From: a bacterium
GTDB lineage: Bacteria > RUG730 > JAAEPJ01
DNA length: 64,000 nucleotides
Assembly (NCBI GenBank): GCA_024222485.1
Contig: JAAEPJ010000335.1
Location: 70,383 to 134,382 of the forward strand
Reading direction: 5' to 3'
Shown in pieces: positions 19,707 to 28,061 of this stretch (positions within the stretch are counted from its first letter, which is position 1; every line of letters starts with the position of its first letter). Made by a program: the position numbers and the translations under genes. Below the pieces are notes generated by a model, which saw only the letters and a list, made by a program, of their open reading frames with translations, was not told the origin of the DNA and searched no databases.

Positions 19707-21413
19707 TTAAAAAGATAAGTATTTTAAAAAATTAAAAATTTCTACCAAATTTTTCTCAACGACTTCTCCTGTTTTACGAATTTTCAACTCTAACTGATTT
19801 GTTTTCAAATATTTTTTACCAACAATAATCATAACAGGAACACCTAAAAGCTCCATATCATTAAACTTAACACCAGGACGTTCTTTTCTATCATCAAACA
19901 AAACATCGTAGCCTTCTTTATTTAAATCAGCATAAAGTTTCTCAGATAACTCTAATAGCTCTTTGTTTCTAATATCAACACAAACAAGCCCAATCTGATA
20001 TGGAGCAATAGCCCATGGCCAAACAATACCCTTATCATCATGATTCTGTTCAACCGCTGCTGCAACCACACGCGACACACCTATACCATAGCACCCCATA
20101 ATAATAGTATTCCGTTTTCCTTGATCATTTAAAAATTCAGCACCAAGTGGGAGGGAATATTTCATCCCTAATTTAAAAATATGACCTACTTCTATTCCTC
20201 GACTAAAATTTAATTCTTTCTGGCATTTAATACATTTGTCATGCTCTTGAACCAACATTAAATCAACATATTCTTCAATATCAATCTCATTAATATTTAT
20301 AAAATGATAGTCTTTTTTATTCGCTCCTGAAACGGCATTTTTTATATTCCCAATACTCTCTTCAGCTATCACTCTAAGTCCTTTTCTTAGACCAATGGGA
20401 CCTAAAAAGCCCTTTTGCACACCCGTAATATCCATTATTTCTTCATCCGTTGCAAGACGAAGATCTAGTGCATCCAAATAGGTTGCAAGTTTAATCTCAT
20501 TAATAGTTCTATCTCCACGAACTAAGATGACAATATAGTCCTTATCTGCATAGTAAACTAAAGTTTTTATAAACTGTTTTGATTCAATATTTAAAAATTC
20601 AGAAACTTCTTCAATTGTTTTTTTATCTGGAGTTAGGATTTCTTGCATTTCTTGTTTTTTAACAAAATTATTATCTGTATCTGGAGTATCATAATCCATA
20701 AGAGCAACAGCTTTTTCAATATTTGCAGCATATCCACACTCACAGCTAGCGATTTCGCTCTCCCCAGTATCAGCCATTACCATAAATTCATGCGAAAAAT
20801 TCCCGCCAATTGAGCCACTATTAGCCTCAACAACACAAAACCCCAATCCACAGCGTTTAAAAATATTTTCATAAACTTGATACATTATTTTATAACTTTC
20901 AGCCGCGGACTCATCGCTGACATCAAAACTATAGGCATCTTTCATTAAAAACTCACGAGAACGCATAATTCCAAATCGCGGACGAATCTCATCACGAAAT
21001 TTAGTTTGAAACTGATAAAGAATAAAAGGTAACTGTCGATACGAATCAACAATATCAGCAACCAAGCTAGTGATAACTTCTTCATGCGTAGGACCAAGAC
21101 AAAAATCTCGTTCATGTCGATCCTTTAGCCTTACAAGCTCCTTACCATAAATTTCCCACCTACCTGATTTTTCCCATAATTCTTTCGGTTGCAATGCAGG
21201 CAAAGATATCTCTTGTGCAGAAACCTTATCCATTTCTTCACGAATAATATTCTCTACTTTCTTCAAGACCCTATGCCCAAGGGGAAGCCACTCATAAATA
21301 CCACTTGCTAGCTTGCGAACCATTGAAGTTCTGTGCATTAATTTATGGCTAACAATTTCTGCCTCACCAATATCTTGTTTCATTGTTTTGATAAATGCTT
21401 TTGAATATTTCAT
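19707..21413 (-). CDS. proS: Prolyl-tRNA synthetase, bacterial type
   Basis: A 568-residue class II synthetase. Motif 1/2 region includes LGPTHEEVITSLV and FRDEIRPRFGIMRSREFLMKD; a YbaK-like editing insertion spans about residues 225-385; motif 3 is GCYGIGVSRVVAAAVEQ; the C-terminal anticodon domain is complete (FDDRKERPGVKFNDMELLG). It lies downstream of korC. Confidence 0.96.
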   Translation of the reverse strand: MKYSKAFIKTMKQDIGEAEIVSHKLMHRTSMVRKLASGIYEWLPLGHRVLKKVENIIREEMDKVSAQEISLPALQPKELWEKSGRWEIYGKELVRLKDRHERDFCLGPTHEEVITSLVADIVDSYRQLPFILYQFQTKFRDEIRPRFGIMRSREFLMKDAYSFDVSDESAAESYKIMYQVYENIFKRCGLGFCVVEANSGSIGGNFSHEFMVMADTGESEIASCECGYAANIEKAVALMDYDTPDTDNNFVKKQEMQEILTPDKKTIEEVSEFLNIESKQFIKTLVYYADKDYIVILVRGDRTINEIKLATYLDALDLRLATDEEIMDITGVQKGFLGPIGLRKGLRVIAEESIGNIKNAVSGANKKDYHFININEIDIEEYVDLMLVQEHDKCIKCQKELNFSRGIEVGHIFKLGMKYSLPLGAEFLNDQGKRNTIIMGCYGIGVSRVVAAAVEQNHDDKGIVWPWAIAPYQIGLVCVDIRNKELLELSEKLYADLNKEGYDVLFDDRKERPGVKFNDMELLGVPVMIIVGKKYLKTNQLELKIRKTGEVVEKNLVEIFNFLKYLSF

Positions 21414-21472
21414 TTATTAGCTTATCCTAAATATCTAGATTAGATTTTAATTTAAATTTCAACTTAGAACCT

Positions 21473-21997
21473 TCAAACACAGTCTAAGCCTGCTCTAAAC
21501 ACCTCAATGTTCAGATTAACAATCTTTTCTCCCTTATGCTTAAAGCTCTCTTTAATCGCTTCTTCCATTGATGCCTGCTTCAAAAGTTTAACCCTAGCAA
21601 TAAACAAACCTAACATAGCCATGTTTGCCATAATCTTAGAACCAAACTTTTCTGACAAGGTATTTGCCTCGAGGACTAAAACATCTATATTATTCTCAAT
21701 TTTAACAAGGTCAGAATTTAAAAACATCAAACCATCTGGCTTTAAACTTTTACGAAATTTTTCAAAGGCAAGACGACTGAAACATAAAACATAATCAGGC
21801 TTATAAACTATTGGAGAACCAATAAATTCATCGGAAATAATGACCTTACAATTGGCTGCACCGCCACGCATCTCTGCTCCATAAGAAGGAAAAAAAGTTG
21901 TCACTTTATCTTCTAATATTGCTGCTTTAATTAAAATATTTCCTGCTTGCATAATACCTTGACCACCATAGCCGGTGATAATTATTTCTTTTTTCAT
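21473..21997 (-). CDS. korC: 2-oxoacid:ferredoxin oxidoreductase gamma subunit
   Basis: A 174-residue gamma subunit with the family start IITGYGGQGIMQAGNIL and FFPSYGAEMRGGAANC. It completes a four-gene D-A-B-C set that decarboxylates a 2-oxoacid to acyl-CoA while reducing ferredoxin. It lies 76 bp downstream of the beta subunit. Confidence 0.92.
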   Translation of the reverse strand: MKKEIIITGYGGQGIMQAGNILIKAAILEDKVTTFFPSYGAEMRGGAANCKVIISDEFIGSPIVYKPDYVLCFSRLAFEKFRKSLKPDGLMFLNSDLVKIENNIDVLVLEANTLSEKFGSKIMANMAMLGLFIARVKLLKQASMEEAIKESFKHKGEKIVNLNIEVFRAGLDCV

Positions 21998-22073
21998 TTT
22001 TACCCTTTCTAAAATAGAAACAGCCTATTTTAGCTGTACTTATACTATAAAATAAAAGATCCTGAACCAAATT

Positions 22074-22799
22074 TTAGCTATCCTTAAAAACACCTAACGG
22101 AAAAGCCTTAGAGATGGTATCTTCTATCATTTGTAGTGATTCTACTGGAGTTTGGTACCAAGCTGTTGGACACATGGCTAGAATCTCAACTAATGAAAAG
22201 CCTTTTCCATTTAATTGGTTCTCCATCGCTTTTTTTATTGCAGCTTTTGCTTTTAAAGTATTAGCTGGAGAGTTAACTGCTACACGCTCCAAATAATGGA
22301 CATAATCAATATTACTTAAAAGTTCACATACTTTCATCGGGTACCCATCTTCTTCAGTCCGACCTTGAGTAGTCGTCGTTGTAACCTGATTTGGCATAGT
22401 TGTTGGTGCCATTTGCCCACCCGTCATGCCATAACAAACATTATTGACAAAAAAAATTGTAATATTCTCTCCTCGATTAGCTGTATGTAACATTTCATTG
22501 CCACCAATTGCTGCTAAATCACCATCTCCTTGATATGTAAAGACTACTTTATTAGGGTTTGTGCGTTTAATTGCCGTTGCGACTGAAGGGGGTCGCCCAT
22601 GTGGCGCTTCACAAGTATCAAAATCCCAATATAAGTACCCAAAAACGGCACATCCAACAGGTGCTACAGCAATAATTTTCTCGCGAATATTAAGCTCATC
22701 TATCACCTCTGATAAAATACGATGTATAATACCATGGCCACAGCCAGGACAGTAATGCTGTGGCGTTTTTTTTAAACTTTCTGGCATTTCAAATTTCAT
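22074..22799 (-). CDS. korB: 2-oxoacid:ferredoxin oxidoreductase beta (TPP) subunit
   Basis: A 241-residue thiamine-pyrophosphate subunit. Motifs: CPGCGHGIIHRI at the N-terminus, the TPP-Mg motif GDGDLAAIGGNEML, and NNVCYGMTGGQ. Cysteines near the N-terminus and in the CAVFGYLYWDFDTCEAPHGR region are typical for this class. It partners with the alpha subunit encoded just upstream. Confidence 0.94.
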   Translation of the reverse strand: MKFEMPESLKKTPQHYCPGCGHGIIHRILSEVIDELNIREKIIAVAPVGCAVFGYLYWDFDTCEAPHGRPPSVATAIKRTNPNKVVFTYQGDGDLAAIGGNEMLHTANRGENITIFFVNNVCYGMTGGQMAPTTMPNQVTTTTTQGRTEEDGYPMKVCELLSNIDYVHYLERVAVNSPANTLKAKAAIKKAMENQLNGKGFSLVEILAMCPTAWYQTPVESLQMIEDTISKAFPLGVFKDS

Positions 22800-22891
22800 A
22801 TTAATTCCTATATTTTAAGTCGGAAGATAAAACTCTTCCTTCTATTCACAATGCAGATATTAGGCTTAGATATATAGATAAGATCAAGCCT

Positions 22892-23947
22892 CTACATCAT
22901 ATTTTTAACCTTACTGATAATTGTCTCGACCTCAGGCACTCCTCCACCTGGAATACCATAAAACTGCACCTCTGATTTACCTAAAACTGCCAACCTGACA
23001 TCCTCGACCATCTGACCAGAACTCATCTCAACTACCATAAATTTTTTGCCAGCATCAGCAAGGGCAGCAATCCTTTTTGAAGGAAAGGGGAAAACTGTTT
23101 TTGGTCTTAAGTATCCGACATTAAAGCCAGAATCTCTTAAGTTTAAATACGCATCATAAATAATCCGCGCACTCGTTCCATAACCAACTAAAACCACATC
23201 CGCATCATCAGTAGATACTTCCTCGAAATCTACTTCAACTTCCATCTTATTAAACTTCTCAAGTAACTTATAATTATGTTCTGTAAGAGCACCTTCTTCC
23301 ATAATTAATGATCTAATAAATCTAGAAGATCTATTTTTACAACCTGTTAAAGCCCAATCTGATGCATTAAAAACTTCGTCTTCATCAGGGTATTTAGCAA
23401 GCTCATTTAAATCAACTTTCTCAATCATTTGACCAATAACACCATCTGCTAGAATCATTACAGGATTTTTATATTTAAAAGCTAAATAAAATGCTTTTTT
23501 AGGCATCTCATACATTTCTTGAACATTGGATGGTGTTAACACAATCATTTTATAATCACCATGGCCACCACCTTTAACTGCCTGAAAATAGTCCCCCTGT
23601 GCACCTGAGATATTACCAAGACCGGGACCACCTCTTTGCACATTAACAATGACTGTAGGCAACTCACATCCAGCCATATAAGAAATTGTTTCTTGCATTA
23701 AAGAAATTCCCGGCGATGATGATGATGTCAAAGCCTTTTTCCCAGTCATTGCAACCCCATATATCATATTTACTGATGCAAGCTCAGACTCTGTTTGTAA
23801 AAAAACACGCCCTTCTTCACGCATTCGCACGGACATAGATTCCGTAATCTCATTCTGTGGTGTAATAGGGTAACCAAAGTAGGCATCAAGTCCTGCAGAA
23901 ATAGACCCTTCGACTAAAGCATTATTTCCCTTCATTAATTTAATCAT
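22892..23947 (-). CDS. korA: 2-oxoacid:ferredoxin oxidoreductase alpha subunit (VorB/KorA type)
   Basis: A 351-residue alpha subunit with YFGYPITPQNEI, TSSSSPGISLMQE and MRGGP-like QRGGPGLGNISGAQGDY. The sequence looks closest to subunits called VorB (3-methyl-2-oxobutanoate), although a 2-oxoglutarate role (Kor) is possible; substrate is not decided. Its start overlaps the ferredoxin gene by 8 bp, with GAGG inside that gene as its SD. Confidence 0.92.
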   Translation of the reverse strand: MIKLMKGNNALVEGSISAGLDAYFGYPITPQNEITESMSVRMREEGRVFLQTESELASVNMIYGVAMTGKKALTSSSSPGISLMQETISYMAGCELPTVIVNVQRGGPGLGNISGAQGDYFQAVKGGGHGDYKMIVLTPSNVQEMYEMPKKAFYLAFKYKNPVMILADGVIGQMIEKVDLNELAKYPDEDEVFNASDWALTGCKNRSSRFIRSLIMEEGALTEHNYKLLEKFNKMEVEVDFEEVSTDDADVVLVGYGTSARIIYDAYLNLRDSGFNVGYLRPKTVFPFPSKRIAALADAGKKFMVVEMSSGQMVEDVRLAVLGKSEVQFYGIPGGGVPEVETIISKVKNMM

Positions 23948-24143
23948 TTTCTTTTACCTCAATTGCAAAATCTGGGCACATTAAGTAACATTTCCCACAA
24001 GCAATACAATCCCCAATTAATTCGACTGGATGAACTCCAGATGTATTAAATTCTTTGCTTACAGATAATACATTAACTGGGCACACTTCAATACAAATCC
24101 CGCAACATTTACAGTATTCTCTATTAATTTCTACTTTTTTCAT
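23940..24143 (-). CDS. korD: 2x[4Fe-4S] ferredoxin subunit of 2-oxoacid oxidoreductase
   Basis: A 67-residue ferredoxin with two clusters, CKCCGICIEVCP and CIACGKCYLMCP. It carries electrons from the TPP subunit to free ferredoxin. First gene of korDABC; it overlaps korA. Confidence 0.94.
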   Translation of the reverse strand: MKKVEINREYCKCCGICIEVCPVNVLSVSKEFNTSGVHPVELIGDCIACGKCYLMCPDFAIEVKEND

Positions 24144-24164
24144 ATATACAAACCTTTTATTACC

Positions 24165-24191
24165 ATAATATGTAATCTATAATCATGTCAA
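24165..24191 (-). promoter_or_regulatory. Candidate promoter for korDABC
   Basis: TTGACA (24191-24186) and TATTAT (24170-24165) on the minus strand, separated by 15 bp, about 20 bp before the korD start. The hexamers are good; the spacer is shorter than ideal. Confidence 0.4.
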
Positions 24192-24281
24192 ACTATTTAA
24201 AATTACAATATTTATAAAAATCTTAATAATAAAATCAATAACTTTAAAGGTTTAACAAACCAAGAATCAAAATATTTTCAC

Positions 24282-24308
24282 TTTTAATGGGATAAATTAC
24301 CATTAAAA
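24282..24308 (-). terminator. AT-rich hairpin after fabH
   Basis: 9-bp arms TTTTAATGG / CCATTAAAA with a 9-nt loop, 14 bp past the fabH stop. No clean T-run follows, so terminator function is uncertain. Confidence 0.35.
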
Positions 24309-24321
24309 ATTAATAAGCGGC

Positions 24322-25305
24322 TCACCATTCAATAGTCATGCCTGCAGAAGTAAATCCTGCACCAAAACTAACTAAAACAATCTTATCTCCTTTTTGGATC
24401 CGACTTTCTTCAAGTGCCTGCGAAAGAGCAATGGGAATTGTCGAGGCACTAGTATTTCCAATCTTATGTAAATTAATATAAACTTGATCTTTTTTTAATT
24501 TTAAACGCTTTCTAATAGCCTCAATAATTCTAATATTTGCTTGGTGCGGAATCAATAACTTAATGTCATCCTTATTCCATCCAGAGCATTCAACAACTTT
24601 CACAGCAGCATTCTTCATATCTGTAACTGCATTTTTAAAAACCTCATTACCTTGCATCTCAAGAAAATGTTGACTTTGCTCTAAAGTGAGCTGACTAGCA
24701 GGATTCTTTGAGCCACCAGCTTTAATTATTAAAAGATCATAATTATCACCATTACTATTAAGTTCGGATCTTAAAATACCTGAGGAATCATTGCTAGCTT
24801 CAACAATTGCAGCACCTGCTCCATCGCCAAATAACACACAAGTCACTCTATCTTTCCAATCGGTAACAGATGAAAGCTTTTCCGTTGCAACAATTAAAAC
24901 CCTTTTGCTCGGGTCAGATGCAATATATTTCTCAGCAATATCCAAGCCATAAATAAAACCTGAACAAGCGGCTGAAATATCAAATGCAAAAGCTTTCTTT
25001 GCTGCTAATTCCTTTTGAATTAAGCAAGATGTCGATGGGGTCTGATAGTCACCTGTAATTGTTGCACAAATAATAATATCTATATCATCAGCACTCAACC
25101 CTGCTTTTTGCAATGCATCTTTGGCAGCCATAACCCCCATAGTAGCAGCAGTCTCCCCACTGGATGCTATTCTGCGTTCCTTAATTCCGGTACGCTGAGT
25201 AATCCACTCATCGCTAGTATCAACCATTTTTTCAAGGTCTGCATTAGTTAAAATTTTTTCAGGTAAATAATGTCCTACTGAGACTAACTTTACTTTTTGT
25301 TTCAT
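24322..25305 (-). CDS. fabH: Beta-ketoacyl-ACP synthase III
   Basis: A 327-residue initiating condensing enzyme of type II fatty-acid synthesis (acyl-CoA plus malonyl-ACP). The Cys-His-Asn triad is in SAACSGFIYGLDIAE, LLIPHQANIRI and HKIGNTSASTIP. The ATG at 25305 gives the normal start MKQKVKLVSVGHYLPE; the 28-residue upstream extension in frame is rejected. It is the last gene of the run starting at nnrD. Confidence 0.95.
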   Translation of the reverse strand: MKQKVKLVSVGHYLPEKILTNADLEKMVDTSDEWITQRTGIKERRIASSGETAATMGVMAAKDALQKAGLSADDIDIIICATITGDYQTPSTSCLIQKELAAKKAFAFDISAACSGFIYGLDIAEKYIASDPSKRVLIVATEKLSSVTDWKDRVTCVLFGDGAGAAIVEASNDSSGILRSELNSNGDNYDLLIIKAGGSKNPASQLTLEQSQHFLEMQGNEVFKNAVTDMKNAAVKVVECSGWNKDDIKLLIPHQANIRIIEAIRKRLKLKKDQVYINLHKIGNTSASTIPIALSQALEESRIQKGDKIVLVSFGAGFTSAGMTIEW

Positions 25306-25428
25306 ATTTTCACCTTCACCTATAATACTCCAATATTCAAAAAAACTTATAAAGTTTAAAATAATTTGTTTATAAAAAACCCTACCCAAAGCATAACCTA
25401 TTCATATTCCAAAATTTCAACATGCTTT

Positions 25429-28002
25429 CTATCTAATAAAACTACGTTTCTCTATTGGTATTTGCAAAATAAAAGCACTGCCAAGCTGCTTTCCTTTAAG
25501 TGGGCTTTCAACCCAAACACGCCCGCTGTGAACATCAGCAATATCTCTTACCACTGAAAGCCCCAGACCTTCACCTTCTTGCGCTGGGAAGTCTCCCACT
25601 TTCACATATTTACTAAAAATTTTATTATGATTCTCTGGAGATATCCCTGGACCTTCATCGATAATAGATATCTTAACAAAACCATTCTTCTTACAAATAT
25701 TAACATATATTATACTGTTTTCAGGAGAAAATTTCACAGCATTTTCAAAAATTTCATCAAACATCTCTTCGAATAAACTCTTATCAAGATAGACAGATTC
25801 AATAAACATACTAATATTTAAACTCGTTTTTAACTGTTTCTCATTAAGCTTAATATCAAATTTTTTAATTTCTGAGTTAATAATATCAACGGCATTATAG
25901 GTCCCCATATTAAAATCATTCAATGCTAAATTAAAAAACCAACTATTTCTAAGATTATTAATCTTACTCTCAAATAAACGAATACTTTTATCAAGAATAT
26001 CTTTATCTTGTATTTTTTGTCTAATATAAAAAAAAGGAGAATCTTCTTCACTACGAACAAGAGAGATCAAACTATCAACCTCTCGAATTAATCTATTTGA
26101 CTGGTTCGTTCTAACGATTAACTCTCTCTCTAAAAAAACTCCATCTGAAATATTTTTATTAATAACCAAATACTTTTGAATACCTGAGATATTAACAACT
26201 AAAATCGTACAATAGTAATATAAAACTTTCCCAGAATAATCAACAAGAAGAAGCTCTCCTTCCCAAATACCAGAATTACTTAAACTTTCTTTCATCGCAG
26301 AAAAAAACACTTCAAAGTCACGAATATTAGCAATATCATTCCATTTTCGACCGATAACTTCTTCTTCTTTAACGACTAGGTTAGTTAAAACAAGACGATT
26401 AACTTTTTCAACATTAAAGCTAGTATCTGTAAGAAATATATCTTCAGAAAATTTTTCAAAAATAGAGTCTTGAAAAAAATCTTGAAATGAGTAATGATAA
26501 TCAGTAATTAAACCTTTAAAGCCATTCAATATTTTCTCAAAAATAAAATTAAAACACCTTAATTTATTCCCTACTTTAATTTCTAAAACAAGCATGCCAG
26601 AATTTGCATTTAAAATACTGTTAGTATTATATAAAAAACCATTATTACTTGCAGATTTAATCTTGACTTTTGGATCATTAAGCATATTAACAATATTATC
26701 TAATTCTTTATCAAATACTTGATTGATAAACTTATGGCAAGTATTATTTGCATGCAAAATTTGACCATTATCATCCGTATTAAATTCTGATATATTTAAC
26801 ATATTTAAACAACTTCTCTTCGTCTCTGAAACCAAAAAACTAAGGTTCGGATTATCTTTAAGTCTTAGAAAAGTCATAGTCTCAATATGGGTTGTCTGTG
26901 GAAACATATCAATAGCCTTAAAGTCAACAATATCATAAATTTCTTTTAAAATATTGAGATCATCTACTAAAGTTTCAACCTTGCATGAAGTATAGACAAG
27001 TTTACTTGGCAAAACTTTTAAAATATTTTTAATAGCTTTCCGACCAAGACCACTTCTAGGTGGATCAACAAGCATGCTAATTTCAGCATTAAGTGGAACT
27101 AGCTCATTATTATTTAAAATATTTTCTACTCTCCCACAAAAAAATTTACAATTTTCAACCTTATTGTCGGCTATATTTTCTTTCGCAAGCTTAACGGCCT
27201 CATCATTAACTTCAATACCCAAAACATTTTTAAATTCGCTCGCTAAGTAAATAGCAAATCCTCCAACACCAGAATATAAATCAATTAAAACATCCCCCGA
27301 TTTTAACCATTCCTTAGAAATTTGATACATTTTCAATATATTAAGGCTATTAACCTGAAAAAAACTATAAGGTCCAATTTTATAACTATATCCATCAATA
27401 TTTTCTATTAAATATGGTTCTCCATAAATTAATTTTGTCTCATCTGAAAAAGCTGAGTCTGCAACTCTTTTATTAATACTTAAATAAACACTCTGAACTT
27501 TTATCTCTGCTTTTATAATATCTTGAACTAATGAAGAAAGTTCAAAACTCTCTGTCGCAACAAAATTCAGCATAAAAGTATCCATGCTTTTACTATAACG
27601 GATAATAAGAGTCCTTAAAATTCCAGTATGTTTTTTCTTATTATAAGCAGATAGATCATTAGCATTGACCCATTCTTTAGTAATTTCCAAAACTCGATTA
27701 GTCTCAGGAGTTTGCATTAGACAATTTTTTATATCAACAACACTATTAAATTCCCCATATTTATGTAACCCAAGACCTAACTCATCCTGATTGTCAAAAA
27801 AAGTAAACTCCATTTTATTGCGGTAATAATTTATATTCTGAGAAGGAATAATTTCAATATTATTACTTAGAAAAGAATCTAAATTTACTTTTTCAAAAAC
27901 TTTAATTAAATTTTGTTTCTTATCCTTAAGCTGCTCAATATAATCTAAGTGGCGCAGGCTGCATCCGCCACAATTTTCATAATGCTTACATATTTGTTCC
28001 AT
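25429..28002 (-). CDS. RlmD/TrmA-type RNA m5U methyltransferase fused to PAS and histidine-kinase-like ATPase
   Basis: One 857-residue ORF. Residues 1-384 form a complete 23S rRNA (uracil-5)-methyltransferase: Fe-S cysteines C5, C11, C14 and C94, SAM motif IDLYSGVGGFA (240-250), VDPPRSGLG (312-320), catalytic C340 in YTSCKVETL and base E374 in THIETM. Residues about 405-500 and 510-625 look like PAS folds (FNTDDNGQILHANN; DIFLTDTSFNVEKVNRL...EEVIGRKW). Residues 735-850 are a HATPase_c domain with N-box ENAVKF (N754), G1 DEGPG (782-786) and G2 GEGLGLS. No histidine occurs between residues 504 and 791, so no H-box phosphoacceptor is present. No membrane segment. It lies 60 bp downstream of the GH57-like gene and 124 bp upstream of fabH. 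What each half does is known from family; the combined role is unknown. Confidence 0.93.
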   Translation of the reverse strand: MEQICKHYENCGGCSLRHLDYIEQLKDKKQNLIKVFEKVNLDSFLSNNIEIIPSQNINYYRNKMEFTFFDNQDELGLGLHKYGEFNSVVDIKNCLMQTPETNRVLEITKEWVNANDLSAYNKKKHTGILRTLIIRYSKSMDTFMLNFVATESFELSSLVQDIIKAEIKVQSVYLSINKRVADSAFSDETKLIYGEPYLIENIDGYSYKIGPYSFFQVNSLNILKMYQISKEWLKSGDVLIDLYSGVGGFAIYLASEFKNVLGIEVNDEAVKLAKENIADNKVENCKFFCGRVENILNNNELVPLNAEISMLVDPPRSGLGRKAIKNILKVLPSKLVYTSCKVETLVDDLNILKEIYDIVDFKAIDMFPQTTHIETMTFLRLKDNPNLSFLVSETKRSCLNMLNISEFNTDDNGQILHANNTCHKFINQVFDKELDNIVNMLNDPKVKIKSASNNGFLYNTNSILNANSGMLVLEIKVGNKLRCFNFIFEKILNGFKGLITDYHYSFQDFFQDSIFEKFSEDIFLTDTSFNVEKVNRLVLTNLVVKEEEVIGRKWNDIANIRDFEVFFSAMKESLSNSGIWEGELLLVDYSGKVLYYYCTILVVNISGIQKYLVINKNISDGVFLERELIVRTNQSNRLIREVDSLISLVRSEEDSPFFYIRQKIQDKDILDKSIRLFESKINNLRNSWFFNLALNDFNMGTYNAVDIINSEIKKFDIKLNEKQLKTSLNISMFIESVYLDKSLFEEMFDEIFENAVKFSPENSIIYVNICKKNGFVKISIIDEGPGISPENHNKIFSKYVKVGDFPAQEGEGLGLSVVRDIADVHSGRVWVESPLKGKQLGSAFILQIPIEKRSFIR

Positions 28003-28061
28003 TGTATTTCCTTAATTATCATTAAGATAACTCTAATAATAAAAACAATAAACCTTTAGCT

